A model generated the notes under the pieces. The model was not told the DNA's origin. It saw only the letters and a list, made by a program, of their open reading frames with translations, and did no database searches. Positions 22,379-32,721 of a stretch of DNA of 64,000 bases are shown in pieces (position 1 is the first letter of the stretch; each line of letters begins with the position of its first letter). A program made the position numbers and the translations under genes. Where the stretch lies: contig CM074764.1 of assembly GCA_037355855.1 (NCBI GenBank), positions 868,001 through 932,000 of the forward strand, given 5' to 3'. The DNA comes from Pseudo-nitzschia pungens (Eukaryota; Bacillariophyta; Bacillariophyceae; Bacillariales; Bacillariaceae).

Positions 22379-22920
22379 CCCGACACGACACTCCCAATCA
22401 CTACAGGTACCGGACGATCCCGATTTCTTCCACCAGATCTACTGCTTGCCAATCGTGCTAGACCACGAGGAATGGAAACTGGCCTCCATGCAAGACAAGT
22501 CCTTTGTTCTGATCTTCAACACGGCACTCTCGCACCACCTGTGGGGAATGCGGATTCTGGCAGCACAGCAACAACAGCAACAGCGGCAAAAGCAAAACCA
22601 CCACCACGACCACCAGTGCCCCGAACCAACTCTCTCGTCGTCCCGGAACCAGGAGGAGTGCCTCGATGATGACCTGTGCCGAAGGTTGCTCTGGACGGCA
22701 CGCACGCTCTACCGCCTCGCCCTGGGAAGCCTCTCGACCTTTGTTCCGGGAGTCGACAAGCTGTGTTATCTGGCCGTCTTCAACAATCTCTCCCACGTCT
22801 GCAAGACACTCGATGGACCGCGGTCCGTTGATGCCTACTGCTTGGACCACCTGTTGCTCAAGTCGATCTTTTGGTGGAGGGAGACCACCAAATCCGCGAG
22901 GCCAACAGCAACAGCAACAG

Positions 22921-22954
<34 letters not shown>

Positions 22955-23111
22955 GAACTTGCAACTGCCGTCGGCACGATCACGGCCGGAGACATCCGCG
23001 GGACAGCATTCGTACCGCGATGAGGATTCTCAGGTCGTCGATTCCTTTCTCGAAAACGTTTTTTATCTGATTGGTGCGCCGGAGACCGCGGTGCCGGCTG
23101 CGGCGGCGTAG
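21429..23111 (+). CDS. TPR-like protein with Asp/Tyr and poly-Gln tracts
   Basis: ATG at 21429, TAG ending at 23111, 560 residues. Around residues 138-170 the segment VYGLNNRGCVSVLGGNFATANHCFEMALEEH has the A/G-pattern of a tetratricopeptide helix pair. Another array spans SFVLIFNTALSHHLWGMRIL, then a gap, then ARTLYRLALGSL and LCYLAVFNNLSHVCKTLDG. These fit a diatom-expanded TPR family, likely a protein-interaction scaffold. Between the helix pairs are an Asp/Tyr-rich tract (about 225-265), a Gln run encoded by CAG repeats (22345-22375), a second Gln/His tract and an Ala/Thr run (AACAGC repeats, 22905-22950). The first 75 residues are Ile/Ser and Gln/Leu repeats and may not be translated; a later ATG at 21663 is an alternative start. 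A short GT-AG intron at about 21557-21595 cannot be excluded. Confidence 0.7.
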
Positions 23112-25531
23112 CGTGCGAAAGCACCGTGCTGCACCGCACCGCACCGCACTCCCCAATCCATCCATCCTCCCATACATTCCACCGACCGACCGACCGACCG
23201 ACCGACTCACCTTACGAATTACTTCCTACTAGTAATTACTACTAGACGAATTTTGTGCACGATTTATTTACGATGACCTCCAACCGATGAACCAACCAAC
23301 TGCATACAGTACTCGCAGACAAAAACATCAAGAGATAAAGGGTAATTAATTTTTGTTTTAATGATAAAACTATGTTAAATTTTGGTTTTGTAAGCGCGGT
23401 ATATCCAAACCCTTCTGTTTGGTAGTCGTCCTTTTGCAGCGGGGAACGAAACGCTTCGATGAGATGTTTCTCTTTTTTATTGTACCATTGCACACCAACC
23501 CATCGAAAACGTTCCAAAGATTCACCCACATTGCTCCGTTTTACTTCGTACTCCACTTTGCTTCGCTTCGCTTCGCAGTGGATCGTATCGTATCGTATCG
23601 TTTGCTATTTGGATCGATGATTCATTCGTCACAACGCTTTCGGAAAAAAGGACGAGAGCGGTTCGGCTCGTCCCAAAACAGAACAGTTTCTGCGCAAAAG
23701 CAATGCACACCGCACGGAGAAAGTTGGAAAGACCCTTAGAAATCGAATCGCGGGTTCTCGAAGCCATCGGGCATGTTTGTGTTGCCGACGAAGAGAACCG
23801 CATCGTTAAACTCAAATCACTGAATCAAAACGCGTTGTTTGACCTCTACGGTAAGTTACGGTAAGGCTTACGTAGGACCTTAATTGCTTCGTTCGTTCTC
23901 GATCGAATGAATCCATCGGGGGCCACCCCCGCGGACAGAAGCTTTTCGTCGCCACCATTTCCATGAAACAGCATGGATTCTCTTTTCGATATTGGAAGTA
24001 CGAAGTAAGGTTCCGAAGTATTCGTACTACGTGTAGTTCTTTTTATTGGTACCGTTTCTTTTATTCATTATTCCAATTCGGAAAGATGAGAGATCTAACA
24101 ATTTTGCAAATCTGACCACCAGGAGAATATCTTCGAGACAAATCCATCCCGTTGGGAATGGGTGAGAACACACTTTCATTGTTCTCTTAACGTACGATTT
24201 AGAGTCATTAAAAGGGCGACATTGCGTATGATAGAGGGAAATTTTGCGCTTTGTCGACTCACTTAATTAAACAATACCTTGTAACATCTTCGAGACAAAT
24301 AATCCATCCCGTTGGGAATGGGTGAGACCACACTTTCATTGTTCTTTCACCTTCTTTCCGAAAACGGTTCAAAAAAGGTATCGAAAGTAACCTTACCTAC
24401 CGTACCTGTAAACGTACACTACTTCGAACCAGTCATTTAACGGGCGACATTGCGTATGATAGCGGGAAATTTTGCGCTTTGTAGACTTACTTAAACAATA
24501 CCTTGTAACGTTACTGGTACCGATGATGGCACCGAACCGTTGTGATACTTCTTCGGTTCGTACCGTAAGATTACCTCATCACCCGTCATGTGCTGCTCAA
24601 CAAGTGCAGTGCTAATACAATCAGCTGGACAATTTATTTTCTATTGCCTCCTACCATTTACATAGATAAGCCCTTAGAGTACTCATAAGAGTATCATAAA
24701 AAATCCTCGTACTGGTACTTGTAGCCTTACTGTAACCTTACCGTAAGGCTTACTCTGTTGAGAGAGAAATTGTATTGTTCCTTCTACGAACAGAGTGACT
24801 AGATACTGGTTCTGCGAGCAGAGTGACTAATTACGGGTACTCCTACTCTCACTGGGGTACTGTACCGTACCGTTCGGTGTTTTGTACGTAGTACTTTATT
24901 TTTTGAACACAGACGTTGTTTTTTGACAAGTAAGACTTACTTGTACGTAGTAGAGGTAATACTCATACCTTGTAATTACCGTAACCTTACCTTGTACTCG
25001 TAAGGTTACTCGTACCGTAACTTACTCCTGAATTTTGTGATCGACGTCCATTTCACGATTTTAGTGACGACTCATTGGACTAAAAGTTGGAATTTCACGG
25101 TTGCAACGTCAATGGCGATGCCGCCAGGCTCGATCGATGGGACATCTTGCTCTCGGATCGCCAAACGCATTCTCAGGTTTTTTTCTTCCTCTTCGTTCAG
25201 ATCGTTGGATGATCACAGAATTTCATGCTCATCGTACAGATATCGGTAACCTTACGCGCTCGTACGGTAACCTTAGTTGTATCCTGTTTGACATCACCTC
25301 TCCAGCCCGTGTAAAGCAGATCAATCTCAATTGCAGAGCACAAATAAATCAACAATAATAATTATTTCAATAATGATAGTAATCAATGGAGTAAACAACA
25401 ACAATAATACTTCATTCTTGTTTCGTCCGCACGATAGTTGTCGACGCACGGCAGGGACTACATACAACAACGCCATTCTCCGTCCAGTGATGGGACAAGA
25501 CTATACAACAACATAATACGAAGCAACAAAC
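23112..25531. other. Long intergenic region with tandem duplication
   Basis: GACC tetranucleotides occur at 23182-23206, TATCG repeats at 23586-23602, a two-copy tandem duplication at 24129-24509, and dense GTAACCTTAC/GTAAGG words between 24720 and 25275. I see no convincing ORF. Confidence 0.5.
24129..24509 (+). repeat. Two-copy tandem repeat, 157-bp unit, second copy enlarged
   Basis: Copy 1 (24129-24285) and copy 2 (24286-24509) both begin ATCTTCGAGACAAAT and end ACAATACCTTGTAAC. They share the blocks CCCGTTGGGAATGGGTGAGA and GGGCGACATTGCGTATGATA. Copy 2 holds about 66 extra bases in its middle, which carry the window-wide GTAACCTTACC word. Confidence 0.85.
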
Positions 25532-27468
25532 ATGACATCCTTTTTCAAAAGCATCCGGAGAAGGATGCAGTCCGTTCCGAGAACGATTCGAAAAACGCAG
25601 AGGGGAAAGCAAACCAATGCGGCGACGACCAAAAATTCTCCGTCGTCAACGCACGGATCGATTCTCGCTCGCAGACAGTCCCGTGGCCTTCGACACCACG
25701 GATACAGCAAGATAGAAGACGCCCCCGTGCGGAATTCGCCGCATAGCAGTCCCGACCTGCACTGCATCCATGCGATTGTCACCGGGGATGATTCCTCCGA
25801 CCCGAAGACTCCAAACCCCACACCACTACCCTCGTCGGACATTTGTGTCGGCGTCGGCGTCCCGGACCACCACGAATCATCCCCCTCGAGGGCCGGCACA
25901 ATTTCTCCGGTCAGCGTTCTGAAATTCTTCGAACCCGAATCGGGGAAGACGGAACCCGGCCACGGAATCACCATCACATCCGAAGAATCCGATGCGGTCG
26001 AAAGCGCCCCGAGGGACGGAACCGAAGCGGTGTTTTGCGAGAGTGACCCAGTCCGCGGCATGCACGACAACGAATCCTTGTCCCACTGCAATGTCGCGTT
26101 TGACGGTTGCAACAGGAACGGCCGGGTTGCAAAGGAACACGACGACGGTCGTCCGAACGACACGATACCATTCGGCACGTGTAGCGAGGAATGTTCGAGC
26201 CCGATCGCTCCGAAAATCATCCTCTTGCCGGTCACCACAGAGCAAACCAGTTGCGACGAGTGGACTGCACCTGCCGAAACTTAAATCTCGAAACACGGAA
26301 GAGACTGCCCAACCAAACAATCGAGACAATATTGCAGCGGAGAATATTGAAAGGAATCTTCAGAATTTCTCGGACGATATCGATAATGGGACGTGTCGCC
26401 AAACCCAACAGATGTCGTCTGCGCGAAATGAGCTCGCAATCGATGAGGCAGGCCACGATGACACCGACGAAACGCGAGAATCAACCTCCCATAGTGCGAG
26501 TTGTAGCAACGACGAAGGATGATGGTTCCTTTCTTCCCAGCCGAGGCAGTCTCGTACAAATCAGCAAGGGCGCCAACCGAGGAAACTCCGGCACGGATCA
26601 TCGACTGGCGGGACAAACGGACTGTGCGGGTTCGGATCGCGCCGGGAAAAATTGTGGGCGTGCGATTGAGCAGCATCGAACCCTTTGTCCCACGCGAGAA
26701 ACCAAAAAAAGATCCGTTGCGGGTGTCTCGACCTACCACCGAGACGACAGCTTCGGTCGAGACTCCGGCACAGAAGTCCCCGTTGCTGTGACAACAGCAG
26801 TACTAGTCGCAGCAAAGACGGGGGCGGCTTTCCAAAATCGGAACAAAAAGTTCGCATCGTGGCCGGTGTGCACAAGGGCAAGGTTGGCGTATTCGAAAAA
26901 CCAAAAACCAAGAACACCTGTTGGATACTGCTGCTGCCACTTTGTGGTTCACGCGATCCGCGCTGGCGGAATGGCGAGTGCAAAAACATCAAACTCGAAG
27001 AGCGCGTTGCTGTCCGACGCTCCTAGCATCAAAATTTTTGACCACCATTGCACCAATCTTAGTAGTATGGGCCAAGAGGCCGACGAGAACGACAACCAAT
27101 GTCCCCAGGACCAAATCCATCGACGTTGCCATCGTATACCACCATCCACAACAAACTCGAAACCATCGATAACGCAAGCAAGAGATACGCCAGCACCAAC
27201 ACTTTCAAAACAGAACAACAACTCGGTTCGCATCGTCCGGGGAAAACACAAGGGGAAATTTGGCGTGCTTTGCGGGAAATCAAGGACGGGACTCTATGAA
27301 ATTCTTCTGGGCAGTAGTTCTAGTACTACTACTAGTACTAGTAGTAATAATAGTAGTAGTCTTTCTAGTAGTCGCGGTGATGGTGGCGATGACAATTCGA
27401 TATCCCCGGCCGGAGAGCAGCGTGTTCGAGTTCAGAAAGCAAGTGTAGTATTTATTTGTAAAGAATAG
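25532..27468 (+). CDS. KOW-repeat protein, reading frame broken several times
   Basis: ATG at 25532 opens a 250-codon frame of basic then Ser/Asp-rich sequence ending at TAA 26282-26284. Coherent protein then continues in other frames to TAG/TAA-bounded ends, the last stop at 27466-27468. Three KOW-like modules are visible. The first reads LVQISKGANRGNSGT, then after a frame change IIDWRDKRTVRVRI...VRLSSIEPF (about 26550-26690). The second is KVRIVAGVHKGKVGVF (about 26850-26900). The third is SVRIVRGKHKGKFGVL, closing with VRVQKASVVFI (27220-27460). KOW domains bind RNA or proteins in ribosomal and transcription factors; the partner here is unknown. The frame order is 2, 0, 1, 2, 0, 1 (position modulo 3), i.e. 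up to five successive +1 changes. The first two could instead be one -1 change. The linker near 27315-27375 is made of AGTACTAGT repeats. This may be a pseudogene or a poorly resolved assembly segment. Confidence 0.6.
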
Positions 27469-28316
27469 AAGTAGCGAATAACGGCAATGCTCAGCTCAAA
27501 ATTCATTATTTCTTGCGAAAAAAGATACTAGTACTACGTCTCTCAAGCTATTACAATGCATAATGCATGAGTCAACATCTTCACATTGGTACGGTAGTAC
27601 CGTACGGTACGGGAGTACTAACACTAGAAAAAACTTCGAAAGCCTTACTAATACAAAACACCACCAGGGGAGCCACACGACCAGACTGAATAAAAATAGC
27701 ACGAAGAGATGATTACGTGTACCGTAACCTTAACCTTACTTCTACTAGTTCGTATAATGTAGAAATCTCACGAGGTACAAGTAAGATTTAATTAACCTTA
27801 CTAAATTGGCCACACGTAACCTTACGTGCTTCGTACGTACGTTCTAAAGATCGTACGAAGTAAGATTACTTCGTAACGTAACTTACTTCGTAAAAGATAC
27901 TTCGTACTTCGTACTTCGGAATTGCAGGTACACTATTAGTCCTAATTTACACGACCTAGATCGATCTTGCATGCAAATATCAATGTCACATGGACGTCAC
28001 GGTGCCAGTAATTACAACTACGCACTCTACGCTCAATATGGATTTGCTTAAATAATAGAGACCCTATGTGACAGTTATACCTATAATTTGAGTATCGTGT
28101 TCTTTGTACTCGTAACTTACAGAATACAAGATAGTAATCTGCATCTTTCTCATCAAGACGGTCACCACGAACGAATCTTGCCTCCTATCCAAAGCACACT
28201 CTTCGACGCCGAACTGCACAACAATCTCTCCATCTTCGTGTTCCCATAAAATCAAAATCATAAAGCTTCCAAACGGAAACCAACCATCCGACCAAACCTA
28301 AGTTCACATTCTCAAA
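27469..28316. other. Intergenic region dense in GTAACCTTAC-type words
   Basis: Between 27715 and 27925 the sequence is almost wholly built from TACGTA, CTTCGTA, GTAACCTTAC and their complements. The final 100 bases form the leader of the gene at 28317. Confidence 0.5.
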
Positions 28317-28910
28317 ATGAACTTCACCAACTTTCTTCTTTCCATGCTCATCGTCAGCACCGCTTGTGCCGCGGATGACATCCCTCGGTCAAATCTCAGA
28401 GGCTTGGCCTCCGACATGAAATCCTACAGAGGTACCGCCATCCAGCTTGGCCCTCCCACTAGCATGGCCAATTGTCCAGGTGATCCCCTCGATACAGGTG
28501 ACTATTGTTCTAAAATGAATGAGCAATGCCTTTACCCCGTCGTTGGGGTAACGAGTGGTGCGATTCTTGCACCGTCTTTCTGGGGTTGCAACTGCAACCA
28601 CAAGGCGAACCAATACGTTTGCGACGTTAGATGCGTTGGAGGTGAGTGCATTAGTGCCTCTCCACCAACACAGGCGCCATTACCACCCAAAAAAGGGTAC
28701 GGTGGAGCCATACCGCAGCCTCCTAATTACTCTTGGTGTCCTACAAACCATCCTGGACACCATCAGACTTGCGAATATGTGGGTGTGGAGTGTTCGTATA
28801 GCTTTGGTACTACTGTAGAGAAATGTGAATGCGACATCGTGTCGTACGGGGCTGGGCGCGAAAATTGGGATTATCTATGGATCTGCGATCACGATCCCGA
28901 CTATATGTAA
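28317..28910 (+). CDS. Small secreted protein with two Cys-rich repeats
   Basis: ATG at 28317 (context CAAAATGA), TAA ending at 28910, 197 residues, no intron. Residues 1-18 are a signal peptide (FLLSMLIVSTACA before ADD). Two similar Cys modules follow. The first is CPGDPLDTGDYCSKMNEQCLY with CNCNHKANQYVCD. The second is CPTNHPGHHQTCEYVGVECSY with KCECDIVSY and ending WICD. Each has the spacing C-x9-12-C-x5-C then C-x-C and a final Cys, a pattern I associate with stramenopile secreted proteins. The modules are separated by a Pro/Lys-rich hinge (PPTQAPLPPKKGYGG). It is probably extracellular or cell-wall associated; no catalytic motif is visible. Confidence 0.75.
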   Translation: MNFTNFLLSMLIVSTACAADDIPRSNLRGLASDMKSYRGTAIQLGPPTSMANCPGDPLDTGDYCSKMNEQCLYPVVGVTSGAILAPSFWGCNCNHKANQYVCDVRCVGGECISASPPTQAPLPPKKGYGGAIPQPPNYSWCPTNHPGHHQTCEYVGVECSYSFGTTVEKCECDIVSYGAGRENWDYLWICDHDPDYM

Positions 28911-29916
28911 GCGAGACTTCTCAATCAAGAAATCCGTGACGCTCTAGTGGGGACTTCGGTTCAAGTTCGAGCGTTGCGAAGGATGATCCCGAAATTCCCG
29001 TTGGGGAGCTCCACTGTTCAAGATCCAAGAGCGGTGCTTTCCGCCCCTCCTGCACCAGGCAACAACACTCCACTCTTCAAGATCCAAAACGTCATCGATA
29101 TTCGTGCATGAGATGACACAAAAATTATGCGTAACACCTATCGTATGTTCCAAGAGCATATTACATTATCTTCAATTCCATGTCAATAATATTAATAATA
29201 ATACAAGTGCAACATTAATTTTCCATCACTTTCATTGGCACCACCTTACTCTTCAAACGTAGTCCATGGGTTTGGAACGAAAAGATGAGCGAGCAGATAC
29301 TAGGTCGACATGCACGAACGGCATTCCCCACTGCCACGTTCAATGTCAATCGTGAACAAACACAGGAACTTCGCCCCGGAATCGTATCGATTTCGATTAT
29401 GGATGGTTCCATACCCCAATCACGACCGAGTGAATTCATGCTCTGCAATGCGCTGTATCGACTGGCTTATTATTGGTGCGTGTCGGAATCGAAACTGGTG
29501 GTGTGCGGATGGCGGGCGAGACGAGACGAGACGAGACAGAATGAATCGATCGGGATCCGGACGAATCGGTTCGTTTGTTGATTGAGCGGAGGGGATGATC
29601 ATGTTGCCGGTGACAAACAATCGCGGAATGGGATGGTCTGTCCGGACGGGACCGAAGGGTAGCCTCCGCTGTACTTCGCTCAATTCGTTCGCCACATCCT
29701 TCGAACATGCTGCTGCACTGCGGAAGGACCCAATCCACCACAACCACTACTAGCCTAGCCATACTCTCCGATCCGCTGTTTCCACCCACAACACCGACAA
29801 TCGACTCGAATCAAATCAAATCAAATCAAATCAAATCAAATCAAATCAAATCGAATCATCCCCTCTATTTCGTTTCATTTCATTTCATATCGTGTCGTCC
29901 TTTCGATCCTTCCCGC
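28911..29916. other. Intergenic region with pentanucleotide microsatellites
   Basis: Convergent 3' flank of a plus-strand and a minus-strand gene. It contains GAGAC repeats at 29517-29537 and an (AATCA)n run of about nine units at 29809-29852. A CATTT run follows at 29872-29888. No gene is seen. Confidence 0.5.
29809..29852 (+). repeat. (AATCA)n microsatellite
   Basis: About nine uninterrupted 5-bp units, flanked by AATCG variants. Confidence 0.9.
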
Positions 29917-31950
29917 TCACGCTCGAGGAGGAGCGCCACAGGCGTCCCCGTAGTTGGTCTTGTGGCAGCAGGTCCATTCCCCAACGGAATCCTCGATCGC
30001 GTCCGAGTCCAGAACGAACCGGAGCTCTTCCCGCACCCGGGCCAGTCGTTTTTGCTTCTCGGCCCGCAATGCCTCCTTGGCGTCCTCCGGATACGCCCAA
30101 AAGGCGACGGAATCGGGGCTGGGTTGCCAGGTGCCGGTGTGGGGACGACGATCGAGAGCTGCCGCGGTGTTGGTGGAAGGAGACCGGGACGGAGGTTGTT
30201 GTTGCGGTGTTGGTGGTGGTGGTTCCCGAGGGGGTTGTTGTTGCTGTTGCTGTTGTTGTTCTTGTTGCTGTTGCTGTTTTTGTTGTTGCTGTTTTTGTTG
30301 CTGCTGCTTGTGCCAGAAGGTTCGAATGTGATCTTGTGCGACGTCCCTCTCCGAGCGCAGGCGTGCGTTCTCGCTCGTGAGGCGCGACACGCACTCCCAG
30401 CTTTTCTGGAGCCGGACCGTGAGCTTCCGAATCGTCTGCGGTTGGTTGGTTGTCGCTGTCGCCGTCGCTGTCGCCGTCGCTCTCGCTGTCATTGGAGTTC
30501 CGTTGTTCCCGTCTTCTGGGAGCAGCACGGCCAGGTCGTTGGCCAGGACCTCCAGCTGGTTCCAAAACCGAGCCGTCGATCGAGCGCGGTGCTTTTCGTA
30601 GAGGAGACTCCAGAGACTTTCCCAAAAAACGTGTTCCTTCAGTTTTCCGGGCACCAGTTTTTGTCGCACCCTCGACAGAGAGGAGAGGCCGGAAGGAGCC
30701 CCGCCGCCGCTTCCCGCCGCCTGCCGAGGAGGATGCCGCGAGGATCCGCTCGCAGAGCTCGATGAGGGGATCGGACTCTCCGCCGGGTTCGGACGGTGTT
30801 TGCGCCGAACGCGTGCCGGGGTGCGGCCGGGACGAACTGTAGAAGCAGAAGCGTGCTTTTGTTGACCGGGGGAAGGTCCGCTTCCGCTTCCGCTTGAGAT
30901 TCGGCGTTTGCTTTTGCTTTTGCTTCCGACGAGAGAAATGCTTGGAGGCTTCGGTGGTCCTTGATTCGGACGGCCTGAGCCCGGATCTGATCGTAGAGGG
31001 GTTGGAGGTCGTGTTGGTTTTGGTTTTGGTGGTGTTGTTCGCTGCTGCTCTTGGAATCCGGGAGCAGCAGATCCATCAGTTCCACGTCCGAAAAGGTTCG
31101 AAAGGTAGCAATCCATTGTGCGGGAGTCGATAGGGTTAGCATCAGTGCTTGATCAGGTGTATTTTGTGCCGCCCGTGATGATGGTTTGGTCTTGTTGCTG
31201 CTGTCGTGGTTGCTTTCTTTCATTTCCATTTCCCTTTCGCTTCCCGCTACAACGGTCGATGGTAACCGATGCCCGTTTCCGGATTCTGGAGACGACGCCG
31301 AAGACGAAGACGAGGAGCTGTTCGACGAGGAACTAGACGATGAGGACGAAGCGTCATCATTGTCCGCGGTACTCTCGCTGCAGCTGCTGCTGCTACTGCT
31401 TTCGTTTTCGGTGCTCACGTCGCTGCAGGTATCGTTGCAAATGTTGCTATCGCTATTGCTATCACTATCACTATCGCTATTGCTATCGCTAGTATCGAAA
31501 TCGCTATCGATGTTGGCATTGCCACTGCCATTTTCATCGCTGTCGCTGTCGATCGTGGCCATGTCGCACCAACTGCTCGTGGGACTCCGCGAAGCATGAG
31601 GACGATGATGATCTTGTTGATGTTGTTGTTGCTGCTGCTGCTGCTTGCTGCAGTTGCTGATGGCTGCTCCGTTCGGAACCCGAAGCAATGACAGCTGTCA
31701 CGGTTGCGCTTGGATCTATAGTATCTCCACCTAGCAAGCGGTCGTAGTTCGATCCGGAATGGCTGCTGCTGCTGCTGCTATCATCATCATCATCATCATC
31801 ATCGAGGCTGTTGGCATTGTGGTACACGTGCTTGTAGTTGCTGTCGTACTCCTCCTCCTCCTCTGTGAGGACCGAAGCGAGCGATGCTTCGTTCCCCGTT
31901 GTTGTGGCGGTGGCGGATGTCGTTGTCTCTATCGATGCGGACTGGCCCAT
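29917..31950 (-). CDS. Gln/Ser-rich protein with N-myristoylation signal, frame broken
   Basis: ATG at 31950 gives MGQSAS, a typical N-myristoylation start (Gly2, Ser6). Stop TGA is at 29917-29919. The first frame (31950 to about 31600) has acidic and Ser tracts. A second frame (about 31610-30850) carries Asp/Ser runs and helices ATFRTFSDVELMDLLLP and LQPLYDQIRAQAVRIKDHRSLQ. A third seems used for ESDPLIELCERILAASS (about 30775-30720). The last (about 30700-29917) has KLKEHVFWESLWSLLYEKH, FWNQLEVLANDLAVLLP, a coiled coil RLQKSWECVSRLTSENARLR, a Gln run and an end VGEWTCCHKTNYGD. Each step is a +1 change, about 31640-31575, 30850-30800 and 30740-30660. If the third frame is not used, the last two become one -1 change. 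I recognise no family. The lipid-anchor signal, coiled coil and Gln tract suggest a membrane-peripheral scaffold, which is inference. Confidence 0.55.
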
Positions 31951-32721
31951 CGTCGGCGGTTTGTTGTTGTGTTTGATTGATGACTCCTCTGTTGTGTTTA
32001 TTGTTTGTAAGATTTAGTGCACGTTGTAGCCTGCTGGTTTCGAGTGAACCATTCGCAAAATAAGCAGCATCCACAGCAGCAGCAACCATTGAAGTTGCTC
32101 TGTCCTCTATCGTACTTCAAGGTAACTTACTGGTAACTGGTAACCTTAATTTTACTACCGTACCTGCGCTTCCATCCGACTTTCTCGGACCAACAAGAAT
32201 TTCACTCAACAATCTATGACCTTTTCGTTGACATTTTCTCAAAAACCGAACGGCACCGAAGAAGAATGGCAAAGCGCGAGTTTCCATCCATCCATCAACA
32301 AGTCCGGGGAACTCAATGTTTGTATCCTTCTCGCACGGTATTTAACGGTTCGTAAGTATGTGCTAACGGTAGGCTTTTCAACTGGAACGGAAAACGAGAA
32401 CGGAGAAAAAAATCCAAAATCCAAAATTCTACTACCGTACCGGTGTCAAAACGGATGAATTTACGGAAAACAGCTTTCTCATCGGAAAAAAGAAGGACCG
32501 ACAGTAGATTCCAAAAAATAAATAATATTACGTAGTATATTGTTAACAATACTGTATTATCTTCTAAAGATCTACTCGATCTCTGACTGGAATGAAACTT
32601 TCTTCCACAAGGTCTTTGGCCCCGTGACAGTATCGTTTGGCACCGTTTTCCTGGAAAAGGTACGAATATCACGTGCATCACCACAGCAATACTAATTGTT
32701 TCTAGTGTTGTTTTCCTTCTG
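31951..32721. other. Intergenic region between two co-oriented minus-strand genes
   Basis: It holds the promoter of the gene starting at 31950 and the 3' end of the gene ending at 32722. GTAACTTAC/GTAACCTTA words lie at 32122-32150. No gene is seen. Confidence 0.4.

Noticed and set aside
27300..27375. Possible CRISPR-like or satellite array of AGTACTAGT units
   Set aside because: Simple trinucleotide-type repeats without spacers, and inside the KOW gene linker.
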